NCBI GenBank assembly: GCA_003550325.1
Contig: QKWP01000868.1
Location: 121,194-185,193, forward strand
Origin: Gigaspora rosea
Lineage: Eukaryota; Glomeromycota; Glomeromycetes; Diversisporales; Gigasporaceae
Direction: 5' to 3'
DNA: 64,000 nt
This document shows positions 46,561 to 57,980 of this stretch, piece after piece. Within the stretch, counting starts at the first letter, position 1, and the number at the start of each line of letters is the position of its first letter. The notes beneath the pieces are model-generated. The model had not been told where the DNA came from. It ran no database searches and saw only the letters and a list, made by a program, of their open reading frames with translations. The position numbers and the translations under genes are program-made.

Positions 46561-47357
46561 TAATACATACTAAGTGTTGTTTCTTACTTTTCTGAAACCC
46601 ACTTACACGAAAAACTATTTCTCAAACCTTAGCTTATAGTGAAATAATTGTCAGTGTTTGTTTGCTAGTGAAATAATATGGATTCATTTATGTCCTGTTC
46701 ATAAAATGGTTTTTTAGTATTACGACTTTGGTAAAATAGTATTTCAGAATTTTAGAAAGTTAGCCTGTAACTATTATTAGTTATACAAAAATAAATTATC
46801 TGAATATTTAATTTAAGTATCATTATGTAACTGATTTTTAGTGATGCTAGGTTCATCACACTGTACATTGGGGTGGTCTATTAACTAAATAAATCAAAAC
46901 ATTATGTGGTCACTAATGTAGAGTAATACCGGTAATAGATCATGTGGCTAGGTGCTGCAAAAAAGAACCAAATTAACAAAACAAAAAATCTTTAGAAATC
47001 AATTTTATTGTTGCAAATCTTATAATAATTATAAAAAAGTACAAATCTTAAAGTCCAATATAGCAAAACTTTTTTAATCCAACTACTTTTGTGTTTAATA
47101 AAAATAGTCCTAATCTTATTTTAAATTTATTTATATGAAAAATATCTTTTGAAAAAAAAATTGTCAATTTGGTCCCTTTTAGCAGCATCTAGCCCATGTA
47201 ATTAAAAAAAAAAGCAGCTATATAGCTACAACCAAAGCCCAAATACCCATGTATATAAAGATCAAATGATATAAGAAAAATCTAAGCTATATAAATTACA
47301 CATTGCAGATTAAACAATTTATTAACTTTAATTATATCAATAAAATACATGTGCTAC
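46561..47357. other. Intergenic, no gene seen
   Basis: AT-rich. A few short imperfect repeats are present, but no domain can be read. Confidence 0.4.
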
Positions 47358-47560
47358 CTCGCAGATAAATGTGTTTAACGCCTTACTATCCAAATGCAAA
47401 TTATTATAAAAACATTTTAGTGCATATGTTTTTCCTTGAAAATTTGCAGAATTAATATAGGCAAATCCCCCATTTCCAATGATTAAGAGTTTTAAATTGC
47501 GAATAATCAAAGCTTTCGACATTAAGTTCTTTTAGAATAGTTTCCAGGTGATTTTGGTGT
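47358..47560 (-). pseudogene. Orphan N-terminal kinase exon
   Basis: A piece reading NVESFDYSQFKTL in one frame continues in another frame as IIGNGGFAYINSANFQGKTY, then ALKCFYNNLHLDSKALNTFI and CE, followed by a GTAGCA donor at 47357. It therefore has a TKL glycine loop (IGNGGF) and the ATP-binding Lys (ALK), with one frameshift near 47480. No further exons follow downstream. It looks like the truncated third copy of the tandem kinase cluster at 47358-50515. Confidence 0.6.
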
Positions 47561-47713
47561 TGAGATGCTAATATTATATTAATATTTACACTATTAGTAT
47601 AAGTATACATTGGGTCTCTTGCAGTATAGGTAACCCATTTTATAACCAATTGTAATAATACATTTTAGTTTTATTAAATGGTCACTTATACTGGCAGAAA
47701 ATCTTGCATTAAT

Positions 47714-49174
47714 TTATTTCAATAGCTCACTTGTTTTATCATCGCCATAGTAATCAATTAAAATATGATTAGTAATAGTCTCAACTGTTGTCTCCTCGAT
47801 TATGTCTGCAAGATCAATTAAAACTTTGTCTAATGATGGACGTTGATTCGGATCAGTTGACAAACATTTTTATAGAGATCAGAGTAACTTGGTGGTGTAC
47901 CAGGAATCACATCTTCTCGTTCGTCTTTTGTTATTTTTAAGATTATTTCAACATCAGAGAGATTTCTAAACGGATGAGCTCCGCTTGTAAGCTCCCAAAA
48001 TATTACCCCAAGACTATAAATGTCTGATTTTTCATTATATTTTTTTGTATTTTGAAGAATGCATTGTGGCTCACTGTACGCTGGCATCACTGGTACAATT
48101 GAAGTCTCCGAAGTATCTTCATCCGTTTGCATCGACATGTTGAAGCCAGTAATTAATATTTTATTATCATTTATTAAAATATTTTTGGAATGCTAGTAAA
48201 TTCAAAAAAAAAAAATACTTTAATGCAAATTTCATTTAAAAAAATATCGGCGATTTGAAGGCTTTAGAATATTCCTGAAATAAATGATAAACCAAGATTT
48301 ATAGGGACAAGAAGTGTCCACGTGGCTAACGGCCAATCAAGATACAATTTTTGATTAACAGGAAGTCAATTTTATCCTTATTTTAATTAAATAATCAACA
48401 CACTGAATACAAGACGTTCCCAATTCATAGTTGCAAAATTTCACGTGGGGAGATTGGTTAGTCAGGAATGTGTGCGATTATATGATTTAATTTTAATTGA
48501 AATTGGGGTAAGAGTTAGTTTGTGTTAGAGTGAGAGCAAGTCAAAATAATCAATTTTTATTGGCTATATATTACGTGGAAAAATGACCACATGCTACTGA
48601 AAAAATATCTTAAAATTCTTCAATCAGCCGATATAAAAAAAAAAAAAAACAATAATGGTACCAGATCTCGATGAATGATTCCTTTCTCGTGCAAATATTG
48701 CAACCCTTTTGAGATTTGTCTTGCAAATTTGTAAATTTCGGAAAACTTGATTTTGAAAATTCCTTCGCTCAGTTTGCTTTGTAAATACTTTCGAAGATCT
48801 CCACCATTGACGAATTGTAACACAAGAAAATTGGTGTCTTGTAAATCTAAAAATATAGCTTGTGATTATGTTTACGTAACCGATACTTAAATTTATTAAA
48901 AATAAATCTTTTAAAATACTTGAAACTCCATATAGTTTGATAATATTAGGATGGTTAAGTTTCATTATAATTTTAATCTATATGATTATATTGTTATATT
49001 TTGAACATGAAAAGCTATAAAGAATAATAAACAGTTTATTACCTCATTTTTTATTTTTTCAAGATTATCATTCAAGCATTTTAATGTGTATTTTGATCCT
49101 TCAATGGCTACAAATTGAAGGGCACTATCTTTCAAATAATCAAAACCTTCGATAACAAATTCTTTGAGACTCAT
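47714..49174 (-). pseudogene. TKL-type kinase with altered DFG motif (GFN) and one frameshift
   Basis: Four exons, 49174-49043, 48977-48920, 48846-48662 and 48192-47714, can be joined by GT-AG introns. The start reads MSLKEFVIEGFDYLKD; the glycine loop is hard to see, while the Lys is in YTLKCLNDN. The catalytic loop is intact (IIHRDL, HSKNIL). The metal-binding motif is ITGFNMS instead of ITDFGxS, so Asp and Gly are both lost. SDIYSLGVIFWELTSG follows. A base is missing in the A run near 47870, where YKK-CLSTDPNQRPSLDKVL is split over two frames; the correct frame then stops at 47714. Its third intron is long (about 470 bp) and holds extra sequence. It could encode a pseudokinase if the shift is an error. 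Confidence 0.75.
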
Positions 49175-49287
49175 TTCGGACTAGTTTAGATGTTTATTAC
49201 AAATGTTAAATAAATATTTAAAACTTGAATATATCACGCGGAATGAAACAAGCTTAACTGTTATTTCTTTCAATAGATTTTTAGTAT

Positions 49288-50515
49288 TCAAACCTTGAAA
49301 ATAATATATTTCTTCATGAACACTATAATATTAATCAATAACACAATAATTGAATTAATCATACCTATAATCGGTTGTGTGTTAATTAATTTGCTAGTGT
49401 ACATAGTATCTGGGTGTTTTGGTAAGCTGATTGGCAATTCATTGGATATTTTATCAGCATTTAAAAATTGCTTCTTAATTTCATCAACCTTTGTACCCTT
49501 TATGCTTTCATTCCATTGTCCAAGTACATTCCAAATATTTAGAGCATTAGGTCGTTTTTTCGGATTTGAATCCGTGCATTGCCTTGCCAATTCAATGTAG
49601 CAGTCAGGTGCATCAACAGAAAATTCTGGTCGCAATCCACTGCAAATCTTAAGTGCAAGTTTGGAATTAAATGCATTACCAGCAAAGGGTCTTTTTCCAG
49701 TTGACATCTCTGTCATTATAATTCCAAAGCTGTATATATCAGAGGCTTGTGTACTTCTATCACCAAGCATAAGTTCTGGAGCAATATAAGGCATGACTCC
49801 ATAAACTTCACCACTTGACATCATTTCATCTAACTTTTTAGACAGTCCTAGATCTGAGATGTAAGATTGCATATTTTCACCAATACGTTGGTCTAGCAAA
49901 ATATTGCCACTATGCAGATCATTATGTATATATCCTGCTAAATGAATCTCATATAAATTAAGTGAAATATCCAAAAGTATTTTTAATTTAGTCTGCCAGG
50001 TTAGATTTCGAAAATTTTCCATTAAAAATTTACTAAGGCTTCCATTATTAGCATATTGAAATACCATTAGATATTCATTTGTTTCAGTGTTTTGAGTTAA
50101 TCCATATACCCTAAGATTATTACCACCCGTTATACAAGTCACATGATTGTTAAACTTAAATTTTTGCGTAAATGAGTTAGTTTGATATGCGGTTAATAAC
50201 CTTATCACAAAGAATAATGAACTAACTTACTTCTTCAAGAATATCATGAGAATTTTTCTTAGAACCAGACAAAGTCTTGAGTGCAACTTTACTAGATGAT
50301 TCACGTGATCTTAAGTAGTCATAATCGAATTTCTCAATTTTTCTTTTTTTCTTAGCAACGGTACTAGATGATTCAGGTGATCTTAAGTAGTCATAATCGA
50401 ATTTTTCAATTTTTTTTATACCATCTATCCAAATTGTAGAATATACAGAGCCAAATCCACCTTTGCCAATTCTGATGATATTTGTTAGTCGGTCAAAAGG
50501 AATCCACTCAACCAT
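49288..50515 (-). CDS. TKL-type protein kinase with C-terminal membrane segment (intact)
   Basis: Two exons (50515-50231 and 50154-49288, intron 76 bp with a CTAAC branch-like site) give about 383 residues. The glycine loop is IGKGGFGSVY and the ATP-binding Lys is in KVALKTL. The catalytic loop reads YIHNDLHSGNIL (Arg to Asn, but the catalytic Asp and Asn are kept); the metal motif is SDLGLS. The activation segment VMPYIAPELM and ASDIYSFGIIMTEMSTG are normal for fungal TKL kinases. A 24-residue unit (KIEKFDYDYLRS..., 72 bp) is tandemly duplicated between loop and Lys. The last 30 residues contain a hydrophobic helix (IIGMINSIIVLLINIIVF), suggesting membrane anchoring by the tail. It is the first gene of a same-strand kinase cluster. 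Substrates are unknown. Confidence 0.85.
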
Positions 50516-50931
50516 ACGTTCGTATGCATAGTTCTAAGTTGAAACCCCTTCATGCAATTATCAATATCAATATTTCCACTTGTCCATGCATGCGTTGTTA
50601 TGTCAGGATCACATGTTTGACACCATGCTTTATTCGTGTTATTTTCATTACAGTGTGCACATTTTCCATATTCAAAATTTCTTTGGTATTTTTATTTTTT
50701 ATTTATTATTTTTTTTGTTAGCGTTAGTTTTTTTCAATTTATGTGATTCTTAAATTCGATGCGGTCATCATTATACTCACCGACTAAGTGATTAATTAAT
50801 GAGTAAATAAAATATTCTGAACTTCAATTAGTTATTTATATAAATTATTATACTCACTCACTTAATTAGCAAAAAAAAAAAAATAAATGGAATTAAATTT
50901 GCGCAATTATGATCTTCAAGTTAATAAATAT

Positions 50932-51001
50932 CGCGGATGACCGTGAAATTTGGATAGTCCTTAGTCAGTAGATGCAAAATTTTCAGCATCATCCGCGACA
51001 A
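50932..51001. repeat. Short inverted repeat TCGCGGATGA
   Basis: TCGCGGATGACCGTGAAA pairs partly with TTTTCAGCATCATCCGCGA across about 35 bases. It is a small hairpin or minimal MITE. Confidence 0.5.
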
Positions 51002-51801
51002 TAAATATATAACATTTATACTCACGGGCTATATGCATTAATAAATGTGGATATATTAATAGGGCACAGCTTATTCATGAATTTGAACATATGAGTGTAT
51101 GTTTTTTTTAGCGATACTCATATAGCTTCAAAAACAGCTCATCAAGTAATAAATGGTGATAAATAATTTTTATACTTGCCCACTAAATTATCAAGTAAAG
51201 ATTAAATAAAGGTATTGAGTAATAGAAATTATTAAGAACTTGAATAGCTTATTTTAAATGAATCGAACAATGAATAAAACGCGCTCATGGAGGTTTTATG
51301 CTGATAGTCAAATACTTGTGGTTATTAAATAATCATAGATCAATTCAGACGTATCTATAATAATATTATCAATACGTTCTTTGCAAAAATCTGTCAAAAT
51401 TGAACTTGCTAAAAATAAGCAATTTAACAGTGCTGATAATGTACTATTAAAATACAATATAAGTAATTTATTAGCATTTGATTACTATAATTAAATCTTA
51501 TAAAAATATTTGTCAATTATTATGCTAATAAAATGCTAATATTAGCAATACATTATCAATATTTTAGTAATAATAAAGGCCTAAAATTACCATTATTTAG
51601 GCAATTTATTAGGTATTTAAAATGAAATAATCTTGTAATAAATTATTAAATTTGCTAACTAGTACTATATATTGCTCATGATTGGCAAATAATTTAATAT
51701 CTCGAAATTGTTGGATTTTTGTTAAGAACTTTATTCATACATTAGAGATGGTCAAGGAAATTTACTTTTTACGTAAATGTTAAATCATGCTATGCTATTA
51801 G

Positions 51802-51932
51802 CAGTGTTGTCACCGGAAGGTCACTGGAAGGCCACTGGAAAAAAATCAATAGAGTCACTGGAACTTTAAGTTCCAGTGACTCTATTAATTTTCTTCCAGT
51901 GACCATCCAGTGACCTTCCAGTGACAACACTG
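51802..51932. mobile_element. Minimal hAT-like MITE (131 bp), CAGTGTTGTC family
   Basis: CAGTGTTGTCACCGGAAGGT and, inverted, CAGTGTTGTCACTGGAAGGT bound an almost fully palindromic element. The direct repeat CTATTAG flanks it exactly (51795-51801 and 51933-51939). Confidence 0.85.
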
Positions 51933-51995
51933 CTATTAGTTATAAGTATATATGATTAGTAAACTGTCGCAAATCGTGATTTAACCTCTACGTAA

Positions 51996-52264
51996 TACTG
52001 TATTTGCGCGTAATAACGCCCTCCTGAGTTATTTTGAAGCGTGCATGCGCTTTGTTTCGAGTAAAATTATAAATTTTTCAAAAATTAATATTTTATAAAC
52101 CAAGTCATAATTACTAAACTGAACCCATCATAAAACGCATTAATTTACATAAAAGGCGAATGCGCGTTACCGGTATTTGGCGATATTTTGGATAATTCAC
52201 TAATTTTTGAAAAAGGCAAAATTAAAATTAACTCCTTGGCCCGCTATTTCGCGCAAATACGGTA
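51996..52264. mobile_element. Tc1/pogo-like MITE (269 bp) with TACCGTATTTGCGCG ends
   Basis: TACTGTATTTGCGCGTAATA and, inverted, TACCGTATTTGCGCGAAATA are the ends, with TA borders. It has a higher GC content than its surroundings and no coding sequence. Confidence 0.75.
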
Positions 52265-53485
52265 AGTAAATTACCTTGCCAATCTTTTATTTACGTACAG
52301 TACATTTAACTGATTTGATCTATGATTATTTAATGTCCGACTTAATCGCAAGTATTTGATTATCAAAATTTTGCTTGTTTGTGCCGAACACTACCTATTA
52401 TAAGTTTGAATTATATTTTTGTTTGTATAGAAAATTTTTAACCCGAATTTTTTTAATGATAATATTTGAGGCTAATTTAAGGTTTGGAAATGGATATTGA
52501 GGTGTGGATCATTTACTCAGAGCCACACACCAATACCTGCATGTTGTAAAAACTATAGGTGCGTTTTAGTAATGGATATACTCACTTTCTAAATTATCAG
52601 ATCAATTAAAAATTATGTGCGTTAGTAATGATTACTAGTCTCTCGATTGATGAATATTATTTATACACACCCACTAAATTGGTATAGTAATAGTAAATAT
52701 TTAGAACTGAATAATATTTTGAACGTAAAAATTAATAAATAACTTATATACTCACAAACTAAATTGATTAAAATGAAATTAATGAGTGCCATAAAAATAT
52801 TTGTTAACTATTTGACTAATTCTTAAATAAATGATCTTTAATACTCACTAACTAATTAACGTGAATAAAACAATTAAATAAAGAACTCTGAATTATATGT
52901 TAAGTACATTAATGAGTAATTTATTATTATACTTACTTGCTAAAATAACATGAAAAGATGAAATTAAATAAGATAAATATTAACAAGTTAACTATTGATT
53001 AATAATGCATACCGACTGATTTATAGCGTAAACATGAGCCATAGTATAATAGTAAGTAATTGAGCAACTATTTTAAATATATCTAATGAATTTAATGTAT
53101 AAAATCTACCGTACACAATTGCTTAATGTACTTTTTTTTTGCACATACAAGTCTTCGCATTCATATTTATAGATTTTATGCATTTAAATACATCTTATAA
53201 TAAATTTCATATATACTCACAGACTAATTCAAGAAATAAATAAAATGTTTAGGCGATAATAATTTGTAAATTATTATTATTTCTAATAAATAGTTTTTAA
53301 TACTTACTGACTAAATAAAGTAATTGTTTATTGCAGATTCTTATTCATCTATATAAATTGTAATTTTAAATAATAATATATAATTGAAAATTGTGCTTAC
53401 TCTCTAAAAAATTAATTGATTTCAAGATATATTTAGTTTTTGAAATTAAAAATTCAGCTGTAATAATGAGATATCAACAGATAAT

Positions 53486-53901
53486 TCACTTTTTAAGCCA
53501 ATCTTCGAATTTATAATAATCTTCTACCACACCGGTTCCGTATCTGTAACTAATTGCCGTTTTAAAGATTCCTTCAGAATTACCTGACTCACTGCCTTCA
53601 AATAATATGTAAAAGCTTTATGTTTATCGATTTCGACTCCAATTCCTAAATAATAGCAATAGCCAACTTGATACATTCCGTTAGGATTATTCATGTCTGC
53701 AGATTTTTGATAATAACTGAATGCCTTGCTTTCATCCTTCCCAACACCAATTCCATATTCATAACAATAACCAAGCCAAAATATTTCATCCGGATCATTC
53801 ATGTCGGCTGGCTTTTGATAGTCAATGATATTCGGCTGATTAAAAGTATCGGTGATTTGAATAATTTCATCTGATGTGTTACAATCTTTTGTATTTGACA
53901 T
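53486..53901 (-). pseudogene. Sel1-repeat protein with a C-terminal frameshift
   Basis: The frame from the ATG at 53901 (MSNTKDCNTSDEIIQITDTF) contains two Sel1-type repeats: FWLGYCYEYGIGVGKDESKA with FSYYQKSADMNNPNG, and MYQVGYCYYLGIGVEIDKHK with AFTYYLKA. Sel1 repeats form short helical solenoids for protein binding. In Glomeromycotina they often sit behind TKL kinase domains, but none is attached here. After KAFTYYLKA the frame becomes unrelated (VSQVILKESLKRQ...). The next frame restores a third repeat, ISYRYGTGVVEDYYKFEDWL followed by KK and a stop at 53486-53488. One missing base near 53590 explains this. Confidence 0.75.
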
Positions 53902-54215
53902 TTAGACGTTACTTGAGAAGGAATAATTTCAAATACTTTCAGTAAATAACGATAATTTATCTTAAATCTATATTAAATACTGTTTCATGTGGTACGTTCA
54001 TATAAGTTTATCATATCTTAAGTTTATATTAAGTACTGTTTCATGTGATATGTTCAATATGCTTACCAGCACGTACGGTGCAGAAAATCTATAAACTTCA
54101 TCCACTTTATATAGAATAAAAACGGCCAATACATTGGATATAAGCTAAATTCAGTAGCGGCTTATTTTAAGTTTCAGCCATATGCATAAAACAGCTCCTA
54201 TTCCATAAGTACATA

Positions 54216-54325
54216 TACCGTAAAAGGTCATATACAAGATCCAGACCCACCCTCATTTTTTATACAAATTTAATTGTTTGGTGGAATGTAAGAGACCCGG
54301 ATCTTGTATATGACCTTTTACGGTA
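54216..54325. mobile_element. Tc1/pogo-like MITE (110 bp)
   Basis: TACCGTAAAAGGTCATATAC continuing AAGATCC is repeated inverted at the right end (GGATCTTGTATATGACCTTT, TACGGTA). Borders are TA. Confidence 0.8.
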
Positions 54326-54477
54326 ATATTTTTAGTAAATAACGATAATTTATCTTAAATTTATATTAAATACAGTTTCATGTAGTATGTTATACAAGTT
54401 TATCATATCTTAAATTTATATTAATTACTGTTTCATGTTGTTCACGCAAATTCATATTTAAAAACTTCATTACTTTA

Positions 54478-54827
54478 GGCCACGCAAAGTTAATTTTTCG
54501 TTTTGCATTACCCGCCGTCCCATTTTTTAATTTTTTCAATTTTTTTTTTTTTTAGATCCCAATTGTGCCAATTGTTCGATTTTTGACATCTTTTTTTCGC
54601 TATTTTCATCCGATGTCACCCGATGGAGACCTTAATTTCCGTAATTGTCTGACAGGAAAATATGACTGCCGGGCCAATTTTTTGATTTCTTATTGTGTAA
54701 AATGAAAAATTAACCTTGTGTGACCTTAAATGTGAACGTTATTCTATTTGCAGTTAATTAAAAAAAAAATCCGTCCCGAATTTTGAAATCCATGTAATGC
54801 AAAACAAAAAATCAACTTTGCGTGGCC
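54478..54827. mobile_element. PIF/Harbinger-like MITE (350 bp)
   Basis: GGCCACGCAAAGTTAATTTT and, inverted, GGCCACGCAAAGTTGATTTT are the ends; direct TTA flanks (54475-54477 and 54828-54830) fit a 3-bp target duplication. No coding sequence. Confidence 0.75.
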
Positions 54828-54935
54828 TTATATAGAATAAAAAACGACCAGCACATTGGAGACAAGCTAAATTCAGAGTGGCTTATTTTAAGTTTCTGCC
54901 TAATGCATAAAACAGCTCCTATTATATTAGTACAT

Positions 54936-55395
54936 ATTATTCTCGGCGTATTATCTCAATGCCTATCACTCTATTGAGATTGATAATCTATGAAATTTAT
55001 CTTCAATAAGCCACCAATTTATGCGTAATCTTAACATGGAGATTAAACTATAGTGGAATTCATAAGGCCACAAAATTCCGGTTCGGGATACATCGGGCAT
55101 CGGAATCATAGTCGGCTGGATCGGAATCGATCATCTTTGCCCCAAGATCATAAAAAATCTTACTAATAAATCATATCCATTCACTAAGTAAAAAATGCCA
55201 AGCTGATAATTTTGCTATAGAACTGCTAACACTAGGGTTAAACGCCGACCTAGATCCAACGCATCCGACCGGAAATTTGGAGATGGCCCTGTAAAAATCG
55301 TATAGTGTGAGCCCCGAGATTTATCCCGACAACACGTGATGATCGAGGTGGTGTAGCATCGATTTCGCGATAAGTTACAAATTGTGCTTCCCGTG
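54936..55395. other. Intergenic, no gene seen
   Basis: It includes a small GC-richer stretch (about 55080-55380). Its open frames contain no recognisable domain. Confidence 0.35.
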
Positions 55396-55575
55396 GTTAA
55401 AACGGTTTTAATGGTTTTAATGGTTTTAATAGCTTTAATGGTTTTAATGATTTTATTGATTATAATGAATTTACTGATTTTAATGGTTAAAAACATTAAA
55501 TGGGATGGATTAATTGGATTTAATGATGAAAATGGTTTTAATCAATTTAAGGGATAAAGGGTTTTAACGGTTTCT
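55396..55575. repeat. TTTTAATGG simple tandem repeat
   Basis: TGGTTTTAA units of 9 bp recur in tandem with drift. The open frame across it on the minus strand (IKTIKTIKT) is only this repeat translated. Confidence 0.8.
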
Positions 55576-55767
55576 ATTGTGAACCTTGGAATCCGACCTA
55601 CCGACTACGCCTTATGATAGCCGAAATCACGGGACTAAATGCAATTTATCGTATTTATCCGATAAATTAGATTTATGCGATTTATTGATATATCAGCTAA
55701 ATCAGATTTATGCGTTTATTAGATATATCAGCTAAATTAGGTTTCTTGCATAAATAACATTTAGTTG

Positions 55768-56590
55768 TAATACTATATCGTTTATTATAAATAAAGGCCT
55801 TGCGCCCAGAGAAACAGGACCAGTTGTTTTGGAAATCGATAACTATTTTCCTGCTACCCCCCCACATTCATTAAATAAACTAACGATCTACTTATAAGTG
55901 GCATAGTAGCACGATCTTTCGTTCGTATTTCCTGTGCACGTGATTGTAACGTTACGCTGTCCAGCTATTTCTCGACGTACTGAGACTGCCGTGGTTGTTG
56001 TGTTCAGTATCCCGACGGACTGAGGATTACTGTGATTGTTTGTTGTAGAGAGTTACCTCGAAGTATTGTCGACCGAAGCCTTAACTTACCCACTCGCCGA
56101 ATCTAACACGCCTCCTTCGATAGGTCGTCCGGATTTTGTTTGTTTGGTTTTAGGTTGACCCGGAAGAGCTGATTCCCTGGTGTCACTATGTAATGAAAAG
56201 TATATAATAAAGGCCTTGCGCCCGAAGAGACATCACCAATTGCTTGGTTATTCTTAATTATCTTCCTGTTACCCTCACATTCATTGAAAACCCACAACGA
56301 TCTACTACTAAGTGGCATAATAGTACGATCACCGTCTGTAACTCTGTGCACGTGATTTTGCTGTTACTCTGTCCGGCTGTTTCTCGACGTACTGAGATTG
56401 CCGTAGTTATTGTGTCCAGTGTCCCGACGTACTGTGATTACTGTAGTTATTGTTTGTTATCTCGAAATATCTACGACCAAAGACTTGAATTATCCACTCG
56501 ACGAATCTAACACGCCTCCTTCGATACGGTTGTCCGGATTTTGTGTGTTTGGTTTGGTTGGTTTTGGGTAGACCCAGAAGAACCGAATTT
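55768..56590. repeat. Tandem duplication, about 420-bp unit (possible LTR-derived)
   Basis: Both units begin TGTAAT...ATAAAGGCCTTGCGCCC (55768 and 56189). They share ACGATCTACT...AAGTGGCATA, TCTCGACGTACTGAGA, CTAACACGCCTCCTTCGATA and GTCCGGATTTTG. The TATAA-like/AATAAA start and TG...CTAACA pattern recalls a long terminal repeat followed by internal sequence, but no retroelement genes are present, so the class is unproven. Confidence 0.6.
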
Positions 56591-57295
56591 CAATAGTTTT
56601 CGATAATATAATTTCGGCCGATATATTATCGCGGTATGTTTTGTACTGGCCGAAAATTATATTATTGAAAACTATACTTTTATTACCGAAAAATAATTAC
56701 CGAAATTTGCTGACGAACATCACAAAATTCATCACGTGTCCCACTAATTTTCAAATCAGCTGTAACGTTACAGTAAAATTTATAATATTGTCGTATATGT
56801 AGTATCGGTCTCCGAACCGGGCGGTAACGAACTAAGGATCCAATGATTTTGATCAGTCTCAGGTTACATTCAAAATAAAATCTATAAAAATTTTTTCTTT
56901 CCAGCAATGATCGGCAATAATGAGGTCTAATTCTTACAGCTGATTTTAAAATTAGTGGGACACGTGAGAAAATTTTTTGATCCGCAGTAAATTTTCGGTA
57001 ATTACATTTACCGTAAATTTCGGTGCAAGGTACCCGGGTATTTTACATTCCACGTAATAACAAACCTTGATTTATACCCCGGGTATATTGGGCGGAACAG
57101 GGTATATTGCATGGGGGGTATCTTGTAAGGAGCGTATATTAGCCCATAAGTAAAAAAAATCATTATTAGTAAATCGGCCTTTGATTTGTACCCGGGTTGC
57201 TTACAAACCACCACAACAAATAGCCTTGAAATATACCCGGAACAAATCAAAGGGGGTGCCGATCAAGGGGGGTACCTTGCACCGAAATTTACGGT

Positions 57296-57615
57296 TAGTG
57301 TTCCGCAAAAGATCCGGGTCCGGTCCGGGTCCGGTCCGGTCCGTATACCGGACCGAATCCGGATCTTTATTAAGATCCGCCTGGTCCGGTCTGAAAAATA
57401 AGCTAGCTTTTCTGTTGGGTCAAAAATGTTCATAACGTAGGTAAAAAAAAGTGACATAAAAGACGAGCAGAGTCATCAAAGAGATATGGAGGGCAATATT
57501 TTTTTCTAGAGAGTTTGTTTTTAGAGACGGACCGGATCCGGATCCATAACTTGGATCCCGGACCGGACCCGGATCTTTAAAAATACCCGCCCGGTCCGGT
57601 TCATACGGAACACTA
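57296..57615. mobile_element. hAT MITE (320 bp) with GGTCCGGT subterminal repeats
   Basis: TAGTGTTCCGCAAAAGATCC and, inverted, TAGTGTTCCGTATGAACCGG are the ends. The 8-bp duplication TTTACGGT is exact (57288-57295 and 57616-57623). The subterminal zones are GGTCCGG/GATCCGG repeats. Open frames over it are repeat translations. Confidence 0.9.
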
Positions 57616-57666
57616 TTTACGGTACCGAAAATTTTATAGTATAATTTTCGGCCGAAATTATTATCT

Positions 57667-57713
57667 CGGACTGATCCGGGATGTTTTGTTACAAAACATC
57701 CCGGATCAGTCCG
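57667..57713. other. 47-bp perfect palindrome
   Basis: CGGACTGATCCGGGATGTTT continuing TGT pairs with its complement around a single central T. A nearly identical palindrome occurs at about 58280-58326. Confidence 0.85.
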
Positions 57714-57980
57714 AAAATCAAAACAATCAATATAAAATTTTCGGTAAATGCGGATCAAACTCACGTGTCCACTAATTTTGAAATCAGCTATAATATTAAA
57801 TTAATAAAATAAGCGAAATCCAAATTCTAATCATTATATAACCAAAATTCTCCGTAGCAGGTCTTACTATTTTAACCAAAGGAAATATAGATTAGACGAT
57901 GAATCTACAATTAGTGGGACAACGTGAAAAATTTTTGTTGATCCGCAGTAAATTTTCGGTAATTATATTTACCATGATTG

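Larger units (their letters stand above)
50750..53410. repeat. Degenerate array based on TACTCACNGACTAA
   Basis: The motif TATACTCAC(C/T)(G/A)ACTAA followed by TTAATGAGTAAATAAAAT and a GAACTTGAATAG-like block returns about every 80-110 bp, for example near 50775, 50855, 51175, 52580, 52665, 52750, 52835, 52930, 53215 and 53305. The same motif appears at 63320-63480. No gene is seen. MITEs interrupt the array at 51802 and 51996. Confidence 0.6.
53939..54935. repeat. Direct segment duplication (two copies) with MITEs inside
   Basis: GTAAATAACGATAATTTATC continuing through two GTTTCATGT(G/T) blocks occurs at 53941-54060 and 54335-54440. TATAGAATAAAAA(A)CG(G/A)CCA followed by GCTAAATTCAG, GGCTTATTTTAAGTTTC and CATAAAACAGCTCCTATT occurs at 54110-54210 and 54830-54930. 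The second copy is interrupted by the MITE 54478-54827; the MITE 54216-54325 lies between the two copies. Confidence 0.75.

Noticed and set aside
55215-55496. 93-aa frame with IKTIKTIKT
   Set aside because: Simple repeat TTTTAATGG in translation.
57181-57764. Overlapping Arg/Pro/Gly-rich open frames on both strands
   Set aside because: They come from GGTCCGG subterminal repeats of the 57296-57615 hAT MITE.
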